From Pseudomonas sp. BN411 (GTDB taxonomy: Bacteria; Pseudomonadota; Gammaproteobacteria; Pseudomonadales; Pseudomonadaceae): a stretch of 64,000 bases of DNA. The stretch lies in the NCBI RefSeq assembly GCF_029871235.1, contig NZ_SSOM01000050.1, positions 1 through 64,000 of the forward strand, written 5' to 3'. This document shows positions 1 to 7,240 of this stretch, piece after piece (position 1 is the stretch's first letter; each line of letters opens with the position of its first letter). The position numbers and the translations under genes are program-made. The notes beneath the pieces are model-generated. The model made no database searches. It had not been told where the DNA came from and saw only the letters and a program-made list of their open reading frames with translations.

Positions 1-34
1 GTTGGGCTTCGCTGCGCGCTGCGCCAACCTACAG
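1..34. repeat. REP-like palindrome, GTTGGGCTTCG family
   Basis: GTTGG...CCAAC(CTAC) stem-loop with a GC-rich loop. Related copies lie at 23132-23164 and 60863-60950, all between genes. It is a pseudomonad intergenic palindrome with no coding content. Confidence 0.6.
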
Positions 35-60
35 GAGCCCGCTCTGTAGAGCCGGACATC

Positions 61-83
61 CTGTAGGGGCGAATTCATTCGCC
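61..83. repeat. REP-like element, TGTAGGGGCGAATTCATTCGC family
   Basis: Contains the palindromic core GCGAATTCATTCGC. The same 23 bases recur at 12079-12101, and a TGTGGGGGCGAATTC variant forms an inverted pair at 25344-25441. Confidence 0.7.
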
Positions 84-114
84 AGGCAGGACGCCGTCCT
101 GCCGCGGTGAACCC

Positions 115-1377
115 TTACCAGAGCGGCAGGGTGTAGCTGAGGATCAGGCGGTTCTCGTCGAGGTCGTTGCCGAAGTTGGTGGTGCGCACGGTCGCGTTGC
201 GCCATTTGAGGCCGAGGTTCTTCAGGGGGCCGCTCTGCACCACATAGGCGATGTCGGTGTCGCGTTCCCACTCCTTGCCGTCCTCGCGGCCGGCGCCCAG
301 TTCCACGTCGTCGCCGCTGAGGTAGCGGGTCATGAAGGTCAACCCCGGAATCCCCACAGCGGCGAAGTTGTAGTCGTAGCGGGCTTGCCAGGAGCGTTCT
401 TCGCGGTTGGCGAAGTCGCTGATCTGCACGAAGTTCACCAGGTAGGCGTCGCTGCCGTTGACGTAGGCGAAGCCGGTGTCGCCGCTCATGCGCTGGTAGC
501 CCAGGCCGACGGCATGGCCGCCGAAGCCGTAGGTGAACATGGCGCCGAAGGCCTTGTTGTCGACATTGCTGCCGCCCTCGTCGGTGGAGCGGGCGAAGCG
601 CAGGTCGCTCTTCAGGCTCTGGCCGTCGCCGAGCGCCAGCAGGTGGTTCAGGCTCAGGTAGTGCTGGCGGTAGAAGTCGTCCAGGCGGCTGAAGCCATAG
701 CCGGTAGTCAGGGCGTCGTTCCACTTGTAGCTGAGGTTGGCGAAGTCGAAGGCGTCGCTGGTGGTCTGGCGCGCGCGGATGTTCTTCACGCCCACCGTGG
801 TGATGCTCATGTCTTCGTAATCGGAGGAATCGCGCTGGTTCACCTGGGTGAGGCGTCCGGCGTCGACGGTCAGGCCGTCGATCTCCAGCGAGTTGAGCTG
901 GCCGCCTTCGAAGGTCTGCGGCAGCAGGCGCGAGTCGTTGGCCAGCAGCACCGGCAGCTTGGGCATCAGGGTGCCCAGCTTGAGGGTGCTTTTCGAGGCC
1001 CGCAGCTTGGCGGTCAGGCCCAGCTCACCGTACTCGTCCTGGGCGCGTTTGGGCGCTTCGCGATCTCGCTTGAGCAGGCCGGAGCCGGCGCGGTCGGGGC
1101 TGGAGTCCAGCTTCACGCCGAGCAGGCCGATGGCGTCCAGGCCGACGCCGATGCTGCCTTCGGTGAAACCCGACTCGTAGCGCAGGAGGAAGCCTTGCGC
1201 CCATTCCTCGGCCTTGGCCTGCGGGGCGGCGTGCTGGCGGAAGTCGCGGTTGAAGTAGAAGTTGCGCAGCTCCAGGCTGGCCTTCGAATCCTTAATGAAG
1301 TCCGCTGTGGCGGTGCCGGATAGACCGAGGGCGCCGCCGGACAGCAGTAGGACGGTGGTGAGGGGGTTACGGGTCAT
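115..1377 (-). CDS. OprD-family outer membrane porin
   Basis: A 420-residue precursor of an 18-stranded substrate-specific porin that would admit small carboxylates or amino acids through the outer membrane. The first 25 or so residues form a signal peptide ending TATA before DFIKDSK, the usual OprD mature start (F-x-x-D-S-K). The body has the alternating strand pattern, the motif LGTLMPKLPVL typical of OprD/Occ porins, and ends ILSYTLPLW with a terminal aromatic residue, as outer membrane barrels do. The start is supported by an AGAGGAA ribosome site seven bases upstream, preceded by an AACAACAACAA tract. It lies downstream of acyl-CoA and acetate genes on the same strand, so a carboxylic acid substrate is likely but inferred; the exact Occ subfamily is not determined. 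Confidence 0.9.
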   Translation of the reverse strand: MTRNPLTTVLLLSGGALGLSGTATADFIKDSKASLELRNFYFNRDFRQHAAPQAKAEEWAQGFLLRYESGFTEGSIGVGLDAIGLLGVKLDSSPDRAGSGLLKRDREAPKRAQDEYGELGLTAKLRASKSTLKLGTLMPKLPVLLANDSRLLPQTFEGGQLNSLEIDGLTVDAGRLTQVNQRDSSDYEDMSITTVGVKNIRARQTTSDAFDFANLSYKWNDALTTGYGFSRLDDFYRQHYLSLNHLLALGDGQSLKSDLRFARSTDEGGSNVDNKAFGAMFTYGFGGHAVGLGYQRMSGDTGFAYVNGSDAYLVNFVQISDFANREERSWQARYDYNFAAVGIPGLTFMTRYLSGDDVELGAGREDGKEWERDTDIAYVVQSGPLKNLGLKWRNATVRTTNFGNDLDENRLILSYTLPLW

Positions 1378-1388
1378 CGTGATTCCTC

Positions 1389-1402
1389 TTGTTGTTGTTT
1401 TT
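1389..1402 (-). promoter_or_regulatory. Candidate Crc/Hfq CA motif beside the porin ribosome site
   Basis: On the transcript this reads AAAACAACAACAAG directly before the AGAGGAA ribosome site of the OprD-family gene. It fits the AANAANAA target of Hfq/Crc translational repression in Pseudomonas. Function is inferred from motif and position. Confidence 0.55.
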
Positions 1403-1415
1403 CAGGTACAGCGGA

Positions 1416-1452
1416 ATAAAAAAGCGCGGCCCAAAGGAGCCCAGGCCGCGCC
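1416..1452 (-). terminator. Rho-independent terminator of the acyl-CoA dehydrogenase gene
   Basis: On the minus strand an eight-base GCGCGGCC/GGCCGCGC stem with a 12-base loop is followed by TTTTTTATT, just after the stop codon at 1464. Confidence 0.75.
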
Positions 1453-1463
1453 ACGCTCAAACG

Positions 1464-3236
1464 TCAGAACTGTTCGCTGGAAAGGCCGAAGAGCGGCTCG
1501 GCGCCAGTGCGGATGCTGGCCTCCAGGGCGAGGGTGCGCGGTAGCAGGCGGCGGAAGAAGAACTCGGCGGTGGCCCGCTTGGCACCGTAAAAGGCCTCGT
1601 CCTCGGCTTGACGCGCCTCGGATACGGCAGCCATGCGCGCCCACAGCCAGGCGTAGGCCACATGGCCGAAGAGCTGCAGGTATTCCACCGAGGCAGCGCC
1701 CACTTCGTTGGGGCTGCGGCTGGCCTGGGCCAGCAGCCATTCGCTGGTGCCCTCCAGGCGCCCGAGGGCTTCCAGCAGCTCGGCGGAGTAGGGCGCGGCA
1801 GGTTGGCTGGCGAAGGCGCGCACCTCGGCGCAGAACAGCTTGAGCGCGGCGCCGCCATTGGCCACTACCTTGCGGCCCAGCAGGTCGAGGGCCTGGATGC
1901 CATTGGTGCCTTCGTAGATCTGCGCGATGCGTACATCGCGTACCAGTTGTTCTTGGCCCCATTCGCGGATGTAGCCGTGACCACCGAACACCTGCTGGCC
2001 GAGCACGCAGCTGTCCAGGCCGGTGTCGGTGAAGAAGGCCTTGGCCACCGGAGTGAGCAGGGCCACCAGCGTCTCGGCGCGCTTACGTTCGTCGCTGTCA
2101 TCGGCGTACTTGGCCAGGTCCAGTTGCTGGCCGACATAGCAGGCGAAGGCGCGGCCGCCCTCGGTCATGGCCTTCATGCTGAGCAGCATGCGGCGCACGT
2201 CGGGGTGATGGATGATCGGGTCGGCCACCTTGTCCTGCGCCACCGGGCCGGCGGGTGCGCGGCTCTGGATGCGCTCACGGGCGTAGGCAACGGCGGCCTG
2301 GTAGGAGGCGTCGGCGCAGCCAATGCCCTGGATGCCGATGGACAGACGTTCGTAGTTCATCATGGTGAACATCGCCGCCAGGCCCTTGTTGGCTTCGCCG
2401 ATCAGCCAGCCGCTGGCGCCGTCGAAGTTCATGACGCAGGTGGCCGAGGCCTTGATGCCCATCTTGTGTTCGATGGAGCCACAGGACACGGCGTTCTGCT
2501 CGCCGAGGGATCCGTCCGCACTGACCATGACCTTGGGCACCAGGAACAGGGAGATGCCTTTCGGACCAGCCGGCGCGTCCGGCAGCTTGGCCAGTACCAG
2601 GTGGATGATGTTCTCGGTCAGGTCCTGCTCGCCTCCGGTGATGAAGATCTTGGTACCGGTGATGCGGTAGCTGCCGTCGGCCTGGGGTTCGGCCTTGGTG
2701 CGGATGATGCCGAGGTCGGTACCAGCCTGTGGTTCGGTGAGGCACATGGAGCCGGCCCAGCGTCCTTCGTACATCGGGGGCAGGTAGGTCTGTTTCAGGT
2801 CGGCACTGGCGTGGGCATCGATCGCCAGGCAAGCGCCGGAGGACAGCGCGGAATACAGGGCGAAGCTGGAGTTCGCGGCGTAGAGCATTTCCTCGAACTG
2901 CACGGCGAGCATCTTCGGCATGCCCAGGCCGCCGAAGTCCGGATTGCCGGAAAGCCCTACCCAGCCACCCTCGATGTAGGTGCCGTAGGCCTCTTTGAAG
3001 CCCGCCGGGGTGCTGACCACACCCGCGTGCCACTGCGCGCCTTCTTCGTCGCCGCTGCGGTTGAGCGGGGCGATGAGCTGCCCGGTGACCTTGGCCGCCT
3101 CTTCCAGGATTGCGTCGGCGGTATCGGCATCGACCCGTTCGGCCAACGCAGGCAGGCGCGCCCAGAGGGACGGGGCGTCGAAGACCTCATGCAGGACGAA
3201 GCGCAGGTCGCGCAGCGGGGCGTTGTATTCGGGCAT
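1464..3236 (-). CDS. Acyl-CoA dehydrogenase, large (about 590-residue) family
   Basis: Flavoprotein oxidising an acyl-CoA to the 2-enoyl-CoA. At 590 residues it belongs to the large family with an extra C-terminal domain (the group containing the DmdC-like methylmercaptopropionyl-CoA dehydrogenases and many pseudomonad fatty acid enzymes), not the 380-residue short/medium-chain type. Visible features are an N-terminal helical extension, the FAD/substrate motif CLTEPQAGTDLG near residue 170, and IYEGTNGIQALDLLGRK in the C-terminal half, where the Glu of YEGTNG is the catalytic base. Ribosome site AGAGG lies upstream of ATG 3236. It sits 62 bases after actP on the same strand and ends in a good terminator. 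The acyl chain length it prefers cannot be told from sequence. Confidence 0.9.
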   Translation of the reverse strand: MPEYNAPLRDLRFVLHEVFDAPSLWARLPALAERVDADTADAILEEAAKVTGQLIAPLNRSGDEEGAQWHAGVVSTPAGFKEAYGTYIEGGWVGLSGNPDFGGLGMPKMLAVQFEEMLYAANSSFALYSALSSGACLAIDAHASADLKQTYLPPMYEGRWAGSMCLTEPQAGTDLGIIRTKAEPQADGSYRITGTKIFITGGEQDLTENIIHLVLAKLPDAPAGPKGISLFLVPKVMVSADGSLGEQNAVSCGSIEHKMGIKASATCVMNFDGASGWLIGEANKGLAAMFTMMNYERLSIGIQGIGCADASYQAAVAYARERIQSRAPAGPVAQDKVADPIIHHPDVRRMLLSMKAMTEGGRAFACYVGQQLDLAKYADDSDERKRAETLVALLTPVAKAFFTDTGLDSCVLGQQVFGGHGYIREWGQEQLVRDVRIAQIYEGTNGIQALDLLGRKVVANGGAALKLFCAEVRAFASQPAAPYSAELLEALGRLEGTSEWLLAQASRSPNEVGAASVEYLQLFGHVAYAWLWARMAAVSEARQAEDEAFYGAKRATAEFFFRRLLPRTLALEASIRTGAEPLFGLSSEQF

Positions 3237-3269
3237 GGCGAGGAACCTCTGTTACAGCGATTGCGGGAA

Positions 3270-3291
3270 GGCACGGCCCGCAGGCCGTGCC
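3270..3291 (-). terminator. Hairpin after actP
   Basis: Perfect nine-base stem GGCACGGCC/GGCCGTGCC with a four-base loop, eight bases after the actP stop. There is no clear U-tract, so it may be a weak terminator or an RNA 3' end stabiliser. Confidence 0.45.
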
Positions 3292-3298
3292 GGATGGA

Positions 3299-4948
3299 TC
3301 AATGGTTGCTGGCGGCCGCGGCTCCCAGGCCGGTCTGGGCGCGGACGAACTGGTCGGCGTAGGCGGCCCGCTCGCGGCTTGCGCGGGCGCTGCGGTCCAG
3401 GCTGGAAACCAGCACGATCACCGCGAAGGCCAACGGCATGGAGAACAGCGCCGGGTGGTCATAGGGGAAGATCGCCTTGGCATGGCCGAGCACCGTCACC
3501 CACACCGCTGGCGAGAGGATCACCAGCACCAGGGCCGACACCAGGCCGACGAGGCCGCCGCAGAGGGCGCCACGGGTGGTCAGGCCCTTCCAGTACATGG
3601 CCATGATCAGCACAGGGAAGTTGGCCGAAGCGGCGACGCCGAAGGTCAGGCCGACGAGGAAGGCGATGTTCATCTGCTCGAACAACAGACCCAGGCCGAT
3701 GGCCACCAGGCCCAGGCAGACAGTGGCGATGCGGCTCACGCGCATTTCATCCTTCTCGCTGGCACGGCCTTTCTTCAGCACGGTGGCGTAAAGGTCGTGG
3801 GAGATGGCCGAGGCCCCGGCCAGGGCCAGCCCGGCGACCACGGCGAGGATGGTGGCGAAGGCCACGGCGGAGAGGAAACCGAGGAACAGGTTGCCACCCA
3901 CGGCCTGGGCCAGGTGCATGGCGACCATATTGCCGCCGCCCACCAGGGCGCCGCCCAGCTTGCCGTCGACGAAGTACTGCGGGTCGGTGCCGACGATGAC
4001 GATGGCGGTGTAGCCAAGCACGCAGACCACCAGGAAGAAGAAGCCGATGAAGCCGGTGGCGAACAGCACCGAGCGGCGGGCTTCCTTGGCGTTGGGCACA
4101 GTGAAGAAGCGCATGAGGATGTGCGGCAGGCCGGCAATGCCAAACACCAGGCCGAGGGACAGCGAGACGGCATTGATCGGATCGGCCAGCATCGAGCCGG
4201 GGCCCATGATGCCGTTGCCGATGGCATGGGTTTCCACCGCGCGGCCGGCCAGTTCCTCGAAGCTGAAGCCGAACTCGCTCATGGCCATCAGCATCAGGGT
4301 GGTGCCACCGGCCAGCAGCAGGACGGCCTTGACGATCTGTACCCAGGTGGTGGCGATCATGCCGCCGAAGATCACGTAGACCAGCATCAGCACACCGACC
4401 ACCACCACCGCCATCTGATAGTCCAGGCCGAACAGCAGCTTGATCAGCTGACCGGCGCCGACCATCTGCACGATCAGGTAGCAGCAGACCACCGTCAGCG
4501 AGCCGAGGGCGGCAAAGCTGCGTACGCGGGTCTGGTCGAGGCGGTAGGAGACGATGTCGGCGAAGGTGTACTTGCCCAGGTTGCGCAGGCGCTCGGCCAT
4601 CAGGAAGGTGATCACCGGCCAGCCGACGAAGAACCCGATGATGTAGACGAAGCCGTCGTAGCCCTTGGTGAATACCAGGCTGGTCAGGCCCAGCAAGGTG
4701 GCCGCGGACATGTAGTCACCGGCAATGGCAAGACCATTCTGGAAGCCCGAGATACCGCCGCCAGCGGTGTAGAAGTCGGCGGTGGAGCGGGTGCGGCGTG
4801 CGGCCCACCAGGTAATCGCCAGGGTGGCGAGGACGAAGACGAAGAACATGCCGATGGCATGCAGGTTGAGCGGTTGCTTCTGCGCGGTGATGGTGTCTGC
4901 GAAGGCGCTCAGAGGTGCCAGGGCGAAGAGGGCGAGGAGCGCTTTCAT
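3299..4948 (-). CDS. actP: Cation/acetate symporter ActP
   Basis: Inner membrane sodium:solute symporter family protein of 549 residues (E. coli ActP is 549) that takes up acetate and related short-chain monocarboxylates with a cation. It begins with the cleavable signal sequence unusual for this family ([17 protein letters not shown]), followed by about 13 membrane helices. Segments such as [20 protein letters not shown] and [15 protein letters not shown] match the family. Its ATG overlaps the stop of the preceding DUF485 gene (ATGA), the standard yjcH-actP coupling. The operon leader carries a CA motif, so catabolite repression through Crc is likely. Confidence 0.95.
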   Translation of the reverse strand: MKALLALFALAPLSAFADTITAQKQPLNLHAIGMFFVFVLATLAITWWAARRTRSTADFYTAGGGISGFQNGLAIAGDYMSAATLLGLTSLVFTKGYDGFVYIIGFFVGWPVITFLMAERLRNLGKYTFADIVSYRLDQTRVRSFAALGSLTVVCCYLIVQMVGAGQLIKLLFGLDYQMAVVVVGVLMLVYVIFGGMIATTWVQIVKAVLLLAGGTTLMLMAMSEFGFSFEELAGRAVETHAIGNGIMGPGSMLADPINAVSLSLGLVFGIAGLPHILMRFFTVPNAKEARRSVLFATGFIGFFFLVVCVLGYTAIVIVGTDPQYFVDGKLGGALVGGGNMVAMHLAQAVGGNLFLGFLSAVAFATILAVVAGLALAGASAISHDLYATVLKKGRASEKDEMRVSRIATVCLGLVAIGLGLLFEQMNIAFLVGLTFGVAASANFPVLIMAMYWKGLTTRGALCGGLVGLVSALVLVILSPAVWVTVLGHAKAIFPYDHPALFSMPLAFAVIVLVSSLDRSARASRERAAYADQFVRAQTGLGAAAASNH

Positions 4949-5274
4949 GCCTGGGCCTCCGCGAGGATTTCTGTGCTGAGGCTGTCGAAACGGGTGTTTG
5001 CGCTGCGCACGTACCAGGCGGTCAGCAGCCAGGAAAGGACGATGATGGCGGCGCCCAGCGGGATGCCTCGACTGAGATGGCTGCCCTCGTAGAGTGGCAT
5101 GTGCAACCAGCCGGGGACGAAGGCCACCAGCATGATGAACAGGTAGTAGACGCCCAGCACCACGGCGCTGAGCGACCAGGCGAGCACCGCGCGTTGGCGT
5201 GCCAGACGTTGGAACTTGGGGTTTGACCGGATGCGGTCGCAGCTTTGGACGTGAGGTGTGTTGTGGGTACTCAT
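4945..5274 (-). CDS. DUF485 membrane protein (YjcH-like), partner of ActP
   Basis: Small inner membrane protein of 109 residues with two hydrophobic helices and the family signature (around residues 15-85). It is nearly always encoded directly before actP; its exact role is unknown. I chose ATG 5274 (MSTHNTPHV) over an in-frame ATG at 5337 because GCGGAG lies seven bases upstream and the extra 21 residues would be low-complexity sequence translated from the CA-rich leader. Its stop codon overlaps the actP start by four bases, so translation is coupled. Confidence 0.9.
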   Translation of the reverse strand: MSTHNTPHVQSCDRIRSNPKFQRLARQRAVLAWSLSAVVLGVYYLFIMLVAFVPGWLHMPLYEGSHLSRGIPLGAAIIVLSWLLTAWYVRSANTRFDSLSTEILAEAQA

Positions 5275-5286
5275 GACGGGCTCCGC

Positions 5287-5299
5287 TTGTTGTTGTTGT
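5287..5299 (-). promoter_or_regulatory. Candidate Crc/Hfq CA motif before the DUF485-actP operon
   Basis: Transcript reads ACAACAACAACAAG immediately before the GCGGAG ribosome site. This is a long run of the AAN triplets bound by Hfq with Crc; repression of acetate uptake by preferred carbon sources is the inferred role. Confidence 0.55.
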
Positions 5300-5416
5300 C
5301 GATGCCTGTTGCCGGCCGCCGCAGCTTTATCGGGCATGCGACGGCCCTTGGTGGCAACCGCTGGCTGCCACCCTGTTCTTGAAGCGCTGCTGTGTCCGGC
5401 CGCTGCCGGAGGCGGG

Positions 5417-7039
5417 TTAGAGGTTCTTCGCCATATCCCGCAAGACGTACTTCTGGATCTTGCCGGTGGAGGTCTTCGGCAACTGGGTGAAGATCACCGT
5501 CCTCGGTACCTTGAAACCGGCCAGGTGTTCGCGGCAGAAAGTGATGATGTCGGCCTCACGCGTTTCCTGCTGGTCGGCCTTGAGGGTGATGAAGGCGCAG
5601 GGAGTTTCACCCCATTTTTCGTCCGGGCGCGCCACCACGGCCGCTTCCAGTACCGCTGGGTGGCGGTAGAGCACGCCTTCCAGTTCGATGGTGGAGATGT
5701 TCTCGCCACCGGAAATGATGATGTCCTTCAACCGGTCGCGGATTTCCACGTAGCCATCCGGGTGCCAGACCGCCAGGTCGCCGGTGTGGAACCAGCCGCC
5801 CTCGAAGGCTTCGCTGGTCGCACTGGGGTTCTTCAGGTAGCCCTTCATGACGGTGTTGCCGCGCATGAAGATCTCGCCGATGGTCTGGCCGTCCATGGGG
5901 GCGGGTTCGAGGGTTTTCGGATCAGCCACCATCACGCCTTCCAGGGTGGGGTAGCGCACGCCCTGGCGGGACTTGATGCGGGCGCGCTCTTCCAGCGGCA
6001 GCTCGTCCCATTCCTCGTGCCAGGCACAGACGGTCACCGGCCCGTAAACCTCGGTGAGGCCGTAGACATGGGTCACGCGGATGCCCATTTCCTCTACGGC
6101 ACCAATCACCTTGGCCGGCGGCGCGGCGCCGGCCACCATGGCGTTCACCGGATGGTCGATGGCGGCCTTGGCCGATTCGGGCATGTTGACCAGGGCGTTG
6201 AGCACGATGGGCGCACCGCACAGGTGGCTGACCTGGTGTTCGCGAATCAGGTTGAGGATTTTCTGCGGGTCGACCCGGCGCAGGAAGACGTGCACGCCTG
6301 CCAGCGCGGTTACGGTCCAGGGGTAGCACCAGCCGTTGCAGTGGAACATCGGCAGCGTCCAGAGGTAGACCGGATGGTTGCCCATGTTCCAGGTCATCTG
6401 GTTGCCAAGGGCGTTCAGGTAGGCGCCACGGTGGTGGTAGACCACGCCCTTGGGATTTCCGGTGGTGCCAGAGGTGTAGTTCAGGGAGATGGCCTGCCAT
6501 TCATCCTCGGGCCATTGCCAGGCGTAGTCCGGGTCGCCTTCTGCCAGTAGCGCTTCGTAGTCCAGCTCACTCACGGCCACGCCCTCGCCGTATTCCGGGT
6601 CCTCGACGTCTATTACCAGCGGTGGGTGGTCGAGCATGCCGATGGCGGCGTGGATCACCTCATGGAACTCGCGGTCGGTGATCAGCACCTTGGCTTCGCC
6701 GTGCTGCAGCATGAAGGCAATGGCTTCGGCGTCCAGGCGCACGTTCAGGGTGTTGAGCACCGCGCCGATCATCGGCACGCCAAAGTGCGCCTCGAGCATC
6801 TGCGGGATGTTGGGCAGCATCACCGCCACCGTGTCACCCTTGCCAATGCCACGGCCGGCCAGGGCCGACGCCAGACGCCGGCAGCGCGCAAAGGTCTGCG
6901 CCCAGTTGCGGCGGATGGAGCCGTGGATCACGGCCGGGTAATGGGGGTAAACGGCGGCAGTACGCTCGATGAAGCTGAGGGGGGAGAGGGCGATGTGGTT
7001 GACGGCAGCAGGGGCGAGGCCCTGATCGTAGATCGACAT
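5417..7039 (-). CDS. AMP-forming acyl-CoA synthetase
   Basis: A 540-residue member of the ANL adenylating family that activates a carboxylic acid with ATP and CoA. Signatures in order: the P-loop-like LNYTSGTTGNPKGVVYHH near residue 190, VTHVYGLTEVYGP near 310 (A5), WFHTGDLAVWHPDGY near 410 (A7), RLKDIIISGGENIS near 430 (A8 hinge), and the catalytic lysine in KTSTGKIQKYVLR near the C-terminus. It resembles medium/long-chain fatty acyl-CoA synthetases of the pseudomonad 540-residue group rather than acetyl-CoA synthetase (about 650 residues). It is transcribed away from the two-component system at 7241 and is the likely partner of the acyl-CoA dehydrogenase. The true substrate is not known. 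Confidence 0.9.
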   Translation of the reverse strand: MSIYDQGLAPAAVNHIALSPLSFIERTAAVYPHYPAVIHGSIRRNWAQTFARCRRLASALAGRGIGKGDTVAVMLPNIPQMLEAHFGVPMIGAVLNTLNVRLDAEAIAFMLQHGEAKVLITDREFHEVIHAAIGMLDHPPLVIDVEDPEYGEGVAVSELDYEALLAEGDPDYAWQWPEDEWQAISLNYTSGTTGNPKGVVYHHRGAYLNALGNQMTWNMGNHPVYLWTLPMFHCNGWCYPWTVTALAGVHVFLRRVDPQKILNLIREHQVSHLCGAPIVLNALVNMPESAKAAIDHPVNAMVAGAAPPAKVIGAVEEMGIRVTHVYGLTEVYGPVTVCAWHEEWDELPLEERARIKSRQGVRYPTLEGVMVADPKTLEPAPMDGQTIGEIFMRGNTVMKGYLKNPSATSEAFEGGWFHTGDLAVWHPDGYVEIRDRLKDIIISGGENISTIELEGVLYRHPAVLEAAVVARPDEKWGETPCAFITLKADQQETREADIITFCREHLAGFKVPRTVIFTQLPKTSTGKIQKYVLRDMAKNL

Positions 7040-7159
7040 GCTGGATACCCGGCGGCTGATTATTAGCTCTTCTGCACCGGAACATCTGGAAGACGCCGGT
7101 AGCTCTCTGGGGTGATTTATATACCAATTTCAGAATTGTATGGAAGTACTTCTATAGTC

Positions 7160-7179
7160 ATATAGTAGAAATACTATAT
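7160..7179. promoter_or_regulatory. Perfect inverted repeat in an AT-rich divergent promoter
   Basis: ATATAGTA-GAAA-TACTATAT, eight-base arms, lies in a markedly AT-rich stretch (7117-7192) between the acyl-CoA synthetase and the sensor kinase gene, in otherwise GC-rich DNA. A second imperfect repeat, ATACCAATT/AATTGTAT, is at 7121-7140. It may be a regulator binding site or overlapping -10 elements. Confidence 0.5.
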
Positions 7180-7240
7180 TGTTTCTGTTCCTTCTGCAGG
7201 CCGGTATATCCTTGCCCACCCCTCAACCGCTGGACTCGCC

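Noticed and set aside
3110-5092. Long open frame on the plus strand opposite actP (about 660 codons)
   Set aside because: Antisense to a clear actP gene; composition is Gly/His/Gln/Glu-rich as expected of a shadow in GC-rich DNA, with no family match.
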